Positions 1-5,926 are shown, counted from the stretch's first letter. The stretch: 6,769 nt of DNA from Nitrospira sp. (GCA_025360665.1 JANYBU010000024.1:1-6769); one strand, 5' to 3'. A program made the numbers and translations. Notes: generated by a model not told the origin, from the letters alone.

Positions 1-1
1 G

Positions 2-337
2 GCGACAACGGTGACTTTTGCCGGGATAGTCTTGGCACAGGTCGCCAATGTCTTTTCCTGCCGATCCGACCGGCTGTCGGTGGCTCGGTTCGGATGGTTC
101 AGCAACCCGCTCATTCTATGGGGAGTCGTCATTGAGATCACCATCCTTGCGTTTATTACGTACACCTCCTTGGGGAACGACATCTTCCGAACTGGCCCCT
201 TGCCTGCCTGGATCTTCGGGCCACTCGCGTCGGGCGCCCTTGTGCTGTTATTCGCAGAAGAATTCCGTAAGATCATCGTGAACCGATTCACAAACAGTCG
301 CGCAGACAAAGTCACGCAACAAACGGGTACATCATGA
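2..337 (+). CDS. P-type cation-transporting ATPase, C-terminal end (partial)
   Basis: The last 111 residues of a membrane cation pump; the 5' part lies outside the window. The frame is open from base 2, and the GTG at 11 is an internal valine rather than a start. The segment matches the Cation_ATPase_C region: an M8-like helix ending in the family-typical phrase NVFSCRSDR, an M9-like helix around NPLILWGVVIEITILAFI, and an M10-like helix around GPLASGALVLLF followed by the basic tail FRKIIVNRF. In this family these helices form the support part of the transport domain; ATP hydrolysis and phosphorylation occur in domains upstream. The transported ion (Ca2+, Mg2+, Na+/K+ or other) cannot be told from this piece. 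The stop codon overlaps the start of the following adaptor gene (ATGA, 334-337), so the two are probably co-transcribed and translationally coupled. The family call is firm; the substrate is unknown. Confidence 0.85.
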   Translation, partial: ATTVTFAGIVLAQVANVFSCRSDRLSVARFGWFSNPLILWGVVIEITILAFITYTSLGNDIFRTGPLPAWIFGPLASGALVLLFAEEFRKIIVNRFTNSRADKVTQQTGTS

Positions 338-1671
338 CCGGTGACCCCCAAGACCCGATTCGTGAGGTCCCTGTCACCGAGATCATTCCCCCCGGATCTT
401 CTTCAGCTCCGGCTGGCCATTCGTCAAGTCCATCATCCGACCACGAGCACCGGCTCCCCGCCTCCCTGCCCATGCCCCCTTCACCCCGGACCGGACTCCG
501 TCTTCCCTGGCTCATCGGCATCGTGACCCTGCTCGCGATCATCGGGGCAGGAACCTGGTATTGGTGGATGGCCGGGACTCCGCCGGTCCACTACAAAACA
601 GCGCTGGTCGATCGAGGCCCCATTACCGCGATTGTCACCGCCACCGGCACGGTCAATCCGGTCGTGTCGGTGCAGGTGGGCAGCCAGGTCTCCGGCACAA
701 TTACCCAACTGATGGTGGACTTCAATTCCGTCGTCACGAAGGGCCAGGTCCTGGCCCTGATCGATCAGCAGCCGTTCAAAGCGAGAGTGAGTCAAGCCCG
801 CGCATCGCTCAAAAGCGGGCGTGGCAATCTGGCGAAGGCGAAGAACATGGCGCATCAGCGACAACTCGAACTCGATCGCATGACGACCTTGCTCAGGCAA
901 CAATTCGTCGCACAGTCGGATCTCGACCTCGCCGCCACAAACTTCCGCGACGCCCAAGCCCAAGTCGATGTCGCGCAGGCGCAGGTGGATCAAGCGGTGG
1001 CCACATTGGACTCAGCAGAGCTCGATCTTGGCTATACGACGATCTATTCCCCGGTCAACGGCATCGTGGTGTCCCGCAACGTCGATGTCGGCCAGACCGT
1101 CGCCGCCAGTTTCCAAACCCCGACTCTCTTTGTGATCGCTCAAGACCTGACCCAGATGCAGGTCGACGCCAACGTCAGCGAGGCCGACATCGGTGGGGTC
1201 GCGGAAGGCAAGCCGTCCAGCTTCCACGTAGATGCCTATCCCAAGCAGTTCTTCGAAGGCACCGTGACGCAGGTGCGCAATGCGCCAATCAGCATTCAGA
1301 ACGTGGTGACCTACGACGTGGTGATCACGGTGGACAATCGCGATCTCAAGCTCAAGCCCGGGATGACGGCGAACGTGACGATCGTGACGGCCAAGAAGGA
1401 AAATCCTCTCCGCGTACCGAATGGGGCTTTGCGCTTCCGGATGCCGGCGGTCCCGGTGGACCGCAAGGTCACGCAGGTGTGGGTGATGGATCAGGAGAAG
1501 CAGGTGCGGCAGACCGTGATCACCGCCGGCATCGCCGACTCCCTCTTCACGGAAATCGCCGAGGGGACGCTGAAGGAAGGAGACACGGTGATCCTGGGGA
1601 TTGAGACGCCCGAAGAACAAGCCCAGAAGAAGTTGCCACCGGGCTTCGATGGCGGTCCGAGGATGAGATGA
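334..1671 (+). CDS. MacA/HlyD-type periplasmic adaptor subunit of an efflux transporter
   Basis: A 445-residue membrane fusion protein that should bridge an inner-membrane transporter to an outer-membrane channel. In order: a Pro/Ser-rich cytoplasmic N-terminus (1-55), one transmembrane anchor (about 57-78, LPWLIGIVTLLAII), a first half-lipoyl segment (about 108-145, with VQVGSQVSGTI and GQVLALID), an alpha-helical hairpin rich in Ala/Gln (about 148-228), the second half-lipoyl segment (IYSPVNGIVVSRNVDVGQTV, 237-256), a beta-barrel domain (about 265-350, ending in LKPGMTANVTI) and a membrane-proximal domain (355-425). This order and the YSPVNGIV motif are typical of MacA. The start overlaps the preceding stop codon; no clear Shine-Dalgarno is seen, which fits coupled translation. 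The N-terminal extension before the anchor is longer than in classical MacA. An internal ATG at 472 is an alternative start but has no better ribosome site. The next gene is a MacB-type permease, its likely partner. Confidence 0.9.
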   Translation: MTGDPQDPIREVPVTEIIPPGSSSAPAGHSSSPSSDHEHRLPASLPMPPSPRTGLRLPWLIGIVTLLAIIGAGTWYWWMAGTPPVHYKTALVDRGPITAIVTATGTVNPVVSVQVGSQVSGTITQLMVDFNSVVTKGQVLALIDQQPFKARVSQARASLKSGRGNLAKAKNMAHQRQLELDRMTTLLRQQFVAQSDLDLAATNFRDAQAQVDVAQAQVDQAVATLDSAELDLGYTTIYSPVNGIVVSRNVDVGQTVAASFQTPTLFVIAQDLTQMQVDANVSEADIGGVAEGKPSSFHVDAYPKQFFEGTVTQVRNAPISIQNVVTYDVVITVDNRDLKLKPGMTANVTIVTAKKENPLRVPNGALRFRMPAVPVDRKVTQVWVMDQEKQVRQTVITAGIADSLFTEIAEGTLKEGDTVILGIETPEEQAQKKLPPGFDGGPRMR

Positions 1672-1679
1672 AGAAGAAT

Positions 1680-1767
1680 AGCTATCAGCGATCAGCTTTC
1701 AGCACTCAGTTTCGGAGCAAACGGTTACATCTCAGAGCTGAAGGCTGACAGCTGACGGCTGAAGGCT
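1680..1767. repeat. Imperfect heptad-based inverted repeat (long hairpin) between adaptor and permease genes
   Basis: Two 31-base arms (1680-1710 and 1737-1767) are reverse complements at 23 of 31 positions, with two further G-T pairs, around a 26-base loop. Each arm is built from a roughly 7-base unit: TCAGCNN on the left (ATCAGCG, ATCAGCT, TTCAGCA) and GCTGANN on the right (GCTGAAG, GCTGACA, GCTGACG, GCTGAAG). Mismatches fall mostly at the two variable positions of each unit. The element fills most of the 103-base gap between the two genes. The right arm includes GAAGG (1761-1765), the only plausible ribosome site for the permease start at 1775. From memory, similar TCAGC/GCTGA strings recur between genes in Nitrospira genomes; this was not checked. 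Confidence 0.7.
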
Positions 1768-1774
1768 ACCCACG

Positions 1775-3007
1775 ATGTCCTTTCTCTGGCTCACGATCTT
1801 GTCTGCCCTCCGCATCCTCCGCCGCAATCCGCTGCGCGCCGGGCTGACGATGCTCGGCATCATCATCGGCATCGGCGCCGTCGTGGCGATGGTCAGCTTG
1901 GGTCAGGGTGCCACCGCCTCGGTCCAAGCTGAAATCGCCAGCCTGGGCACCAACGTGATGATCATCGTCCCCGGAGCGACCACCGTCGGGGGCGTGCGCG
2001 GCGGACTCGGCTCAATTTCGACGCTGACCGTCGATGATGCGGAGGACATCGAGAAGAAAGTCGCGAGCGTCACCACGGTGATGTATGCGACACGCTCGGT
2101 CCTGCAAGTCATCCGGGAAAACAAAAATTGGAGCACGATCGTCCTCGGAACGACCCCTGTCTTTCCTGATATCCGGAGCTGGCCCATCGCGCAGGGCAAC
2201 TTCTTCACGCAATCGGATATGGACTCTGCGGCAAAGGTAGTAGTGCTGGGGAAAACCGCGGCCCAGAACTTGTTTGAGCCGGGGGAAGAAGTAGTGGGAA
2301 GTGAACTCCGTATCAGAAACGTCCCGCTCCGTGTGATCGGCGTTCTGACATCGAAAGGACAGTCCATAACGGGGCAAGACCAAGATGACTTCGTGGTGCT
2401 CCCCTTCTCAACCGCAGAACGTAAAGTCCAGGGGACGAAATTTCTTGGAACCGTCGGGATCATCCTGGTCGCCACGCAGACGCGCTATGAGATCCCTGCC
2501 GTCGTTGCAGACATCAAAGAGCTCTTGCGGGCGCGCCATCACCTCACCGCCTCGGAGGAGGACGACTTCACCATCCGCACCATGGAAGATATTGCCAAGA
2601 CCATCGCCGGCACGAGCCGGACGATGATGCTCATGCTGATGGGCATCGCCTCCATCTCGTTGATCGTCGGCGGGATCGGAATTATGAACATCCTGCTCGT
2701 GTCCGTCACTGAACGAACCAGGGAAATCGGACTACGCATGGCGGTCGGCGCGAAGCGCGCCCATATTCTGCTTCAATTCCTGATCGAAGCGATCATCATG
2801 ACCGCGATCGGCGGAGCGCTCGGCGTGGGAGCGGGCATCGGGATCGCCCGGTTGCTGACCACGATGATCGGCTGGCCGACCATTATCTCTCCGGAAGCCG
2901 TCGTCATTGCGTTTCTGTTTTCCCTGATCGTGGGCCTCTTCTTCGGCCTGTATCCCGCAAACAAAGCGTCGAAGATGAACCCCATCGAGGCGCTGCACTA
3001 CGAGTGA
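1775..3007 (+). CDS. MacB-type ABC transporter permease (MacB_PCD and FtsX domains), no ATPase domain
   Basis: A 410-residue inner-membrane permease of the type VII (MacB/LolC/FtsX-like) ABC superfamily. In order: an amphipathic N-terminus (SALRILRRNPLRAGLTMLG), TM1 (about 24-42), a large periplasmic MacB_PCD domain (about 45-280, with LGTNVMIIVPG at 58-68), TM2 (about 284-308), the coupling segment VTERTREIGLRMAVGAKR (311-328), TM3 (about 332-362), TM4 (about 373-393) and the C-terminal signature PANKASKMNPIEALHYE (394-410). In characterised MacB the ATP-binding domain is fused at the N-terminus; elsewhere it is a separate neighbouring gene. Here neither is present, so ATPase must come from elsewhere if the pump works. 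The ATG at 1775 follows GAAGG (1761-1765) at nine bases; this ribosome site lies in the right arm of the preceding hairpin. The next gene begins at or just after the stop codon. Confidence 0.9.
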   Translation: MSFLWLTILSALRILRRNPLRAGLTMLGIIIGIGAVVAMVSLGQGATASVQAEIASLGTNVMIIVPGATTVGGVRGGLGSISTLTVDDAEDIEKKVASVTTVMYATRSVLQVIRENKNWSTIVLGTTPVFPDIRSWPIAQGNFFTQSDMDSAAKVVVLGKTAAQNLFEPGEEVVGSELRIRNVPLRVIGVLTSKGQSITGQDQDDFVVLPFSTAERKVQGTKFLGTVGIILVATQTRYEIPAVVADIKELLRARHHLTASEEDDFTIRTMEDIAKTIAGTSRTMMLMLMGIASISLIVGGIGIMNILLVSVTERTREIGLRMAVGAKRAHILLQFLIEAIIMTAIGGALGVGAGIGIARLLTTMIGWPTIISPEAVVIAFLFSLIVGLFFGLYPANKASKMNPIEALHYE

Positions 3008-3021
3008 GGTCCACCACGAGC

Positions 3022-3918
3022 ATGGCGAACATCGCGCAAAATCAGGGCATCGCCAGGCGATTGCGAGAAGTCGCACAGCTCTTAGAGGATCAGGGAGCGA
3101 ATCGATTTCGCGTGCGGGCCTATCGCGCGGCGGCGGAAACGATCGAACGTTTGACGGTTCCCGCCGCAGAGATCGCACAGCAACAGGGCACGGACGGGTT
3201 GCAATCATTGCCCGGCATCGGGGTGAGCCTCGCGCGATCCATTCATACCCTCGTCGTCACAGGCCGACTGCCGATGCTGGATCGCCTGCGCGGCCGCATG
3301 GACCCGGTCTCACTGCTCGCATCCATTCCAGGAATCGGTCCAGCCCTCGCCACACGACTCCACGACGACCTCGGCATCGACACGCTGGAACAACTGGAAA
3401 TGGCGGCGCACGACAGACGCTTAACAGAAGTTGAAGGGATCGGTCCCAAAAAACTCCAGGGCATCATCGATTCCCTGACCGCGCGACTTGGACGTGTCCG
3501 GCAGAGCGCTGGCAGGACGGCCGGGCACCCGACTGCCGAACCTCCGGTGGAAGAGCTCCTGGATGTGGACAGGGAATATCGCGAGGCCGCCCAGGCCGGA
3601 AGACTGCAGAGAATTGCGCCGCACCGCTTCAATCCCACAGGGGAAGCCTGGCTGCCCATTCTCCATTCACAGCGAGGCACTCGCCACTACAGCGCCATGT
3701 TCTCAAACACGGCGCTGGCCCATCGCCTGAAGAAAACGCAGGACTGGGTCCTCCTCTACTACGACGATGACGACGGCGAACGCCAGTGCACCGTGATCAC
3801 CAGCCACCACGCCCCATTCAGCGGAAAACGAATCGTACGGGGACGAGAGGAAGACTGTGCAGCCTACTACCAGTCTCGTGAAGCCATGACCACAGAGGCA
3901 ACCTCCCCAGGCTCTTGA
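3022..3918 (+). CDS. Helix-hairpin-helix protein resembling the N-terminal part of PolX DNA polymerase
   Basis: A 298-residue predicted cytoplasmic DNA-binding protein. Residues 1-90 resemble the 8-kDa-like domain of bacterial family X polymerases (IARRLREVAQLLEDQGANRFRVRAYRAA, then a helix-hairpin-helix at 63-71, LPGIGVSLA). Two more such motifs follow: IPGIGPALA (102-110) and VEGIGPKKL (137-145). After a Pro/Thr-rich linker (about 160-177) there is a separate domain (178-285) with RIAPHRFNPTGEAWLPILH, LLYYDDDDGERQCTVIT and GKRIVRGREEDCAAYY. I see neither a nucleotidyltransferase palm nor a PHP exonuclease domain, so polymerase activity is not expected. I recall this C-terminal arrangement in other bacterial proteins of about this length but know no function for it. 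A GTG at 3004 overlaps the previous stop codon (GTGA) and would add six residues. I chose ATG 3022 because MANIAQNQGIARRL matches how the family usually begins; GAGG lies 12 bases upstream. Confidence 0.8.
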   Translation: MANIAQNQGIARRLREVAQLLEDQGANRFRVRAYRAAAETIERLTVPAAEIAQQQGTDGLQSLPGIGVSLARSIHTLVVTGRLPMLDRLRGRMDPVSLLASIPGIGPALATRLHDDLGIDTLEQLEMAAHDRRLTEVEGIGPKKLQGIIDSLTARLGRVRQSAGRTAGHPTAEPPVEELLDVDREYREAAQAGRLQRIAPHRFNPTGEAWLPILHSQRGTRHYSAMFSNTALAHRLKKTQDWVLLYYDDDDGERQCTVITSHHAPFSGKRIVRGREEDCAAYYQSREAMTTEATSPGS

Positions 3919-3985
3919 TGCAGCTCGCCGGCCGTGTGTCCTCATCGGAATTGTTCTTGTCGCAGCTGGCGAAGGATGGTTCACC
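3890..3985 (+). pseudogene. Out-of-frame remnant of the peptidase leader (signal anchor)
   Basis: Directly upstream of the peptidase start, the same reading frame stays open back to the TGA at 3887-3889 and encodes AARRPCVLIGIVLVAAGEGW followed by FTM: two arginines, a hydrophobic stretch and an aromatic end, just as a signal anchor would look. No ATG, GTG or TTG lies in this frame between 3890 and 3985. An ATG at 3918-3920 overlaps the stop codon of the previous gene (TGATG) but is in another frame and would stop at 3986-3988 region after 23 residues. Adding one base just after that ATG (around 3921-3922) would join it to the hydrophobic segment. A one-base deletion, real or an assembly error, is the simplest reading. 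Confidence 0.5.
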
Positions 3986-4915
3986 ATGATCCGGATGCCT
4001 GGACACAGTCACCAGGGGCCGCTGCCTCCGCTGACGGAGGAACAACGAATGCTAGAGCAGGAACTCCATTCCCACGTACAGACGCTCGCTGGACAGATCG
4101 GCGAGCGCAACGTCTTTCGCCACGATAGGCTTGTCATGGCGGCGGATTATATTCGGACGACGCTCGCCGGTGCCGGGTATGAGGTTGGCCGGCAAACTTA
4201 CGAGGTGGGAGGAAAAATCTGTGAGAATGTGGAAGCAGAAGTGCGGGGTAGCCGGAGACCGGACGACATCATGGTCATCGGCGCGCACTATGACTCGGTG
4301 CAGGGAAGTCCCGGTGCCAACGATAATGCGAGCGGCGTGGCAGCGATGCTCGCCTTGGCTCGTGCGTTCGCGAAGACCACGCCGACTCGTACGCTGCGAT
4401 TTGTGGCGTTCACCAACGAGGAGCCGCCGCTCTTTCAAACCGCACACATGGGGAGCCACGTCTACGCCAAGCACAGCCGCGAGCGTGGCGAAAAGATCGT
4501 CCTCATGCTCAGCCTGGAGACCATCGGGTACTACTCAGATGAGCCAGGGAGCCAACACCTCCTGTTTCCATTGAATCTCATCTACCCCTCTACCGGGAAT
4601 TTTATCGCCTTCGTCAGCAACGTGGAGAACGGGCCGTGGGTAAGGCAACTCGTGGGATCTTTTCGGCAACAGGCGCAATTCCCCTCCGAAGGGGGAGCCC
4701 TGTGGGGATTGATCCCCGGCGTCGGATGGTCGGACCATTGGTCCTTCTGGAAGGAGGGATTCCCGGCGGTGATGGTGACCGATACCGCCCTCTTCCGCTA
4801 TCCCGCCTACCACTCGAACGCCGACAGGCCCGAGTTCGTGCAGTATGAACGAATGGCGCGCGTCGTCTCGGGCCTGCACGCTGTCATCGCGGAGATGGCG
4901 GATACACCAAGGTGA
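3986..4915 (+). CDS. M28-family zinc metallopeptidase (aminopeptidase-like)
   Basis: A 309-residue peptidase domain of family M28, which in known members removes amino-terminal residues using two zinc ions. The expected residues are visible: His101 and Asp103 in GAHYDS, the bridging Asp113 in GANDNASGVA, Glu145-Glu146 in AFTNEEPP (general base and ligand), Glu178 in LSLETIGYYSDEPGSQ at the position where classical members have Asp, and His276 in YHSNADRPE. The ETIGYYSDEPGSQ form is, from memory, usual for an uncharacterised M28 subgroup. The ATG at 3986 has AAGGA (3972-3976) nine bases upstream and gives a protein without signal peptide, so it would be cytoplasmic. However, an in-frame hydrophobic leader lies just upstream without a start codon, so the ancestral protein was probably membrane-anchored and periplasmic. 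It is the last gene of the + strand cluster; the substrate is unknown. Confidence 0.88.
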   Translation: MIRMPGHSHQGPLPPLTEEQRMLEQELHSHVQTLAGQIGERNVFRHDRLVMAADYIRTTLAGAGYEVGRQTYEVGGKICENVEAEVRGSRRPDDIMVIGAHYDSVQGSPGANDNASGVAAMLALARAFAKTTPTRTLRFVAFTNEEPPLFQTAHMGSHVYAKHSRERGEKIVLMLSLETIGYYSDEPGSQHLLFPLNLIYPSTGNFIAFVSNVENGPWVRQLVGSFRQQAQFPSEGGALWGLIPGVGWSDHWSFWKEGFPAVMVTDTALFRYPAYHSNADRPEFVQYERMARVVSGLHAVIAEMADTPR

Positions 4916-5210
4916 GGAAGGTCGGAGGCTACGTCGTCACTCCACTCTCGGCCACTATTCCCCGGCCGAGTTCGAGGCGAGGACGGCTGTGGCGTAACCG
5001 GGTGTCCACGGAATCGGGGGAAGATCTCCCCACATAGCACGGACGGAATCACCTCTATACACAGCGAAGGCGGCTGAGCCGATCCTCAACTGCGCGTGTC
5101 GAGGGGAATTCCTTCTCTGACCCCATCACATGCTATGAGAAAAGACTCCCAACTCCTTTTGACGGTTCCATTTCGGTAGTATCGAATCATCCTGTAATCC
5201 GATTACAGGA
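4916..5210. other. Intergenic region between convergent genes
   Basis: These 295 bases separate the + strand peptidase from the - strand secreted protein. No open frame with family features or a credible ribosome site was found. They hold one perfect hairpin close to the peptidase stop (4947-4970) and most of a palindrome at the far end (5189-5211). Base composition falls from GC-rich to AT-richer after about 5120, which may mark the edge of the segment carrying the secreted-protein gene. Confidence 0.6.
4947..4970 (+). terminator. Hairpin downstream of the peptidase gene, possible terminator
   Basis: A perfect 7-base stem, CTCGGCC (4947-4953) with GGCCGAG (4964-4970), encloses a 10-base loop 31 bases after the peptidase stop. 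Only two T residues follow, so a classical intrinsic terminator is not supported; it might still slow polymerase or protect the 3' end of the transcript. Confidence 0.35.
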
Positions 5211-5211
5211 T
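5189..5211. repeat. Near-perfect 23-base palindrome covering the stop of the secreted-protein gene
   Basis: ATCCTGTAATC (5189-5199) and GATTACAGGAT (5201-5211) are exact reverse complements separated by one base; as RNA this gives a 10-base stem with a 3-base loop. Its right end includes the first base of the TAA stop triplet (5211-5213, - strand) of the secreted-protein gene. There is no T-run on either side, so it is either an atypical bidirectional terminator or a protein binding site. Its function is not determined. Confidence 0.5.
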
Positions 5212-5591
5212 TACTCAGTCACTTTCACCAGCCATCCTTCGCTGGATTCGCATTGATTGGGGCCTTTAGCGGCAATGTAAATTTTTGCGAAGGTTCCTTT
5301 TAGTGTGTCAGGGAGTATGCCGGTTACCTGAAATCCCTGATTCTTAGGTGTCACTGTGACCGGTACGGACTGACCTTTTATCGTAACCTTAATACTGTTT
5401 GGACTGGTTTCACCGGATACGAAAAATGAAAAATCAGATTTTGCCGCCACCTCTGCACCATTAGCTGGCATGTATTTTGAAAATTTCACTTTACAACCTT
5501 CGGTACCACCACCACTGCTGTCACCATACGCCCAGACGCTGCCAGGGATCATCACTAACGTAACTATCAACAAGGCATTCCGTAATTTCAT
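5211..5591 (-). CDS. Small secreted protein, beta-rich, unknown function
   Basis: A 126-residue protein with a clear Sec signal peptide: MKLRN, the hydrophobic stretch ALLIVTLVMIPGS, and probable cleavage after VWA (residue 21). The mature part starts with a Gly/Ser-rich strand (YGDSSGGGTEG) and continues as an apparently beta-rich domain of about 95 residues, with YMPANGAEVAAKSDFSFFVS and IKVTIKGQSVPVTVT suggesting an immunoglobulin- or CopC-like fold. The only two cysteines (C33, C114) could form a disulphide closing the domain. From memory, similar small exported proteins occur in methanotrophs and sulfur-oxidising gammaproteobacteria; no function is known to me. The start is certain: AGGAGG at 5599-5604 lies seven bases from the ATG. 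G+C is about 42-47% in the 60-base blocks counted, well below the genes around it, which suggests transfer. No copper-binding His/Met cluster typical of CopC is seen. Confidence 0.85.
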   Translation of the reverse strand: MKLRNALLIVTLVMIPGSVWAYGDSSGGGTEGCKVKFSKYMPANGAEVAAKSDFSFFVSGETSPNSIKVTIKGQSVPVTVTPKNQGFQVTGILPDTLKGTFAKIYIAAKGPNQCESSEGWLVKVTE

Positions 5592-5598
5592 AGTTAAA

Positions 5599-5604
5599 CC
5601 TCCT
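5599..5604 (-). promoter_or_regulatory. Strong ribosome binding site of the secreted-protein gene
   Basis: On the - strand this reads AGGAGG, a full match to the anti-Shine-Dalgarno core, seven bases before the ATG (5591-5589). It fixes the start and predicts efficient translation. Confidence 0.85.
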
Positions 5605-5657
5605 GTATTGTGATTGAGTCAGTCGACTGGTTAAGTACTGATCAATGAATCAGCTGC

Positions 5658-5686
5658 ATTATCAGCTACTGATTGATAGGAAACAA
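5658..5686 (-). promoter_or_regulatory. Candidate sigma-70-type promoter for the secreted-protein gene
   Basis: On the - strand TTGTTT (5686-5681, 3 of 6 matches to TTGACA) and GATAAT (5663-5658, 5 of 6 matches to TATAAT) are separated by exactly 17 bases. Transcription would begin near 5650, giving a leader of about 60 bases. Two direct copies of AGCTGAT (5667-5661 and 5655-5649 on the - strand, period 12) overlap the -10 box and the predicted start, and a perfect 10-base palindrome CAGTCGACTG lies in the leader (5620-5629). These could be regulator sites. This is prediction from sequence only. Confidence 0.45.
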
Positions 5687-5712
5687 CCCCCGCGCGATTG
5701 ATATGATCGGTA

Positions 5713-5734
5713 CTGGCACGCTGGGACGTGCCAG
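5713..5734. repeat. Perfect hairpin in the intergenic region
   Basis: CTGGCACG (5713-5720) and CGTGCCAG (5727-5734) form a perfect 8-base stem around a 6-base loop. No T-run follows on either strand. It lies upstream of the secreted-protein promoter on the - strand; its role is unknown. Confidence 0.45.
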
Positions 5735-5827
5735 CAGCCCGGGCGAGGGCCTTCCGACTTTCCCACTTTGCCCTAAGGGGAATAGCCAGACGGTCCTTCA
5801 CTGCGCGCATTGGAGGAGCATGTCTTA

Positions 5828-5850
5828 TCGTGCTCGTTCTACGAGCACGA
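5828..5850. terminator. Perfect 9-base-stem hairpin downstream of the macro-domain gene
   Basis: TCGTGCTCG (5828-5836) and CGAGCACGA (5842-5850) pair perfectly around a 5-base loop, about 77 bases past the macro-domain stop codon on the - strand. It is the best hairpin to end that transcript, but no T-run follows, so the terminator call is weak. A related string, GCACGAGCA, recurs at about 5873-5881. Confidence 0.35.
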
Positions 5851-5926
5851 AGGATGGTGAGACCGCGCGTTGCACGAGCATAGTGGATTGGCTCGGCCCT
5901 CCCTCACCTTCCTCGTTCACCCCTGC

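Larger units (their letters stand above)
5592..5926. other. Intergenic region upstream of the secreted-protein gene
   Basis: These 335 bases lie between the macro-domain gene and the secreted-protein gene, both on the - strand. The AT-rich 5592-5690 part carries the ribosome site and promoter of the secreted protein. The GC-richer 5690-5926 part carries two perfect hairpins (5713-5734, 5828-5850). A 36-codon frame from ATG 5820 is preceded by GGAGGAG, but the spacing is too short and the peptide has no recognisable features, so it is not called as a gene. Confidence 0.6.

Noticed and set aside
481..993. Long open frame on the - strand opposite the adaptor gene
   Set aside because: It lies entirely antisense to a clear adaptor gene, is rich in Arg, His and Asp as expected for a GC-rich shadow, and shows no motif or ribosome site.
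561..1604. A 347-codon frame on the + strand inside the adaptor gene
   Set aside because: It is out of frame with the adaptor and has an Arg/Gly/Ser/His-rich composition with no domain; the true frame shows all adaptor domains.
5159..5187. TTGACG followed 17 bases later by TCGAAT on the + strand, a promoter-like pair
   Set aside because: It would point into the 3' end of an oppositely oriented gene with no + strand gene following. The -10 match is poor; an antisense transcript cannot be excluded but is not supported.
5211..5591. Copper-binding CopC-type protein
   Set aside because: Fold and size could fit, but the His and Met residues used by CopC for copper are not apparent, so only a general beta-rich secreted protein is called.
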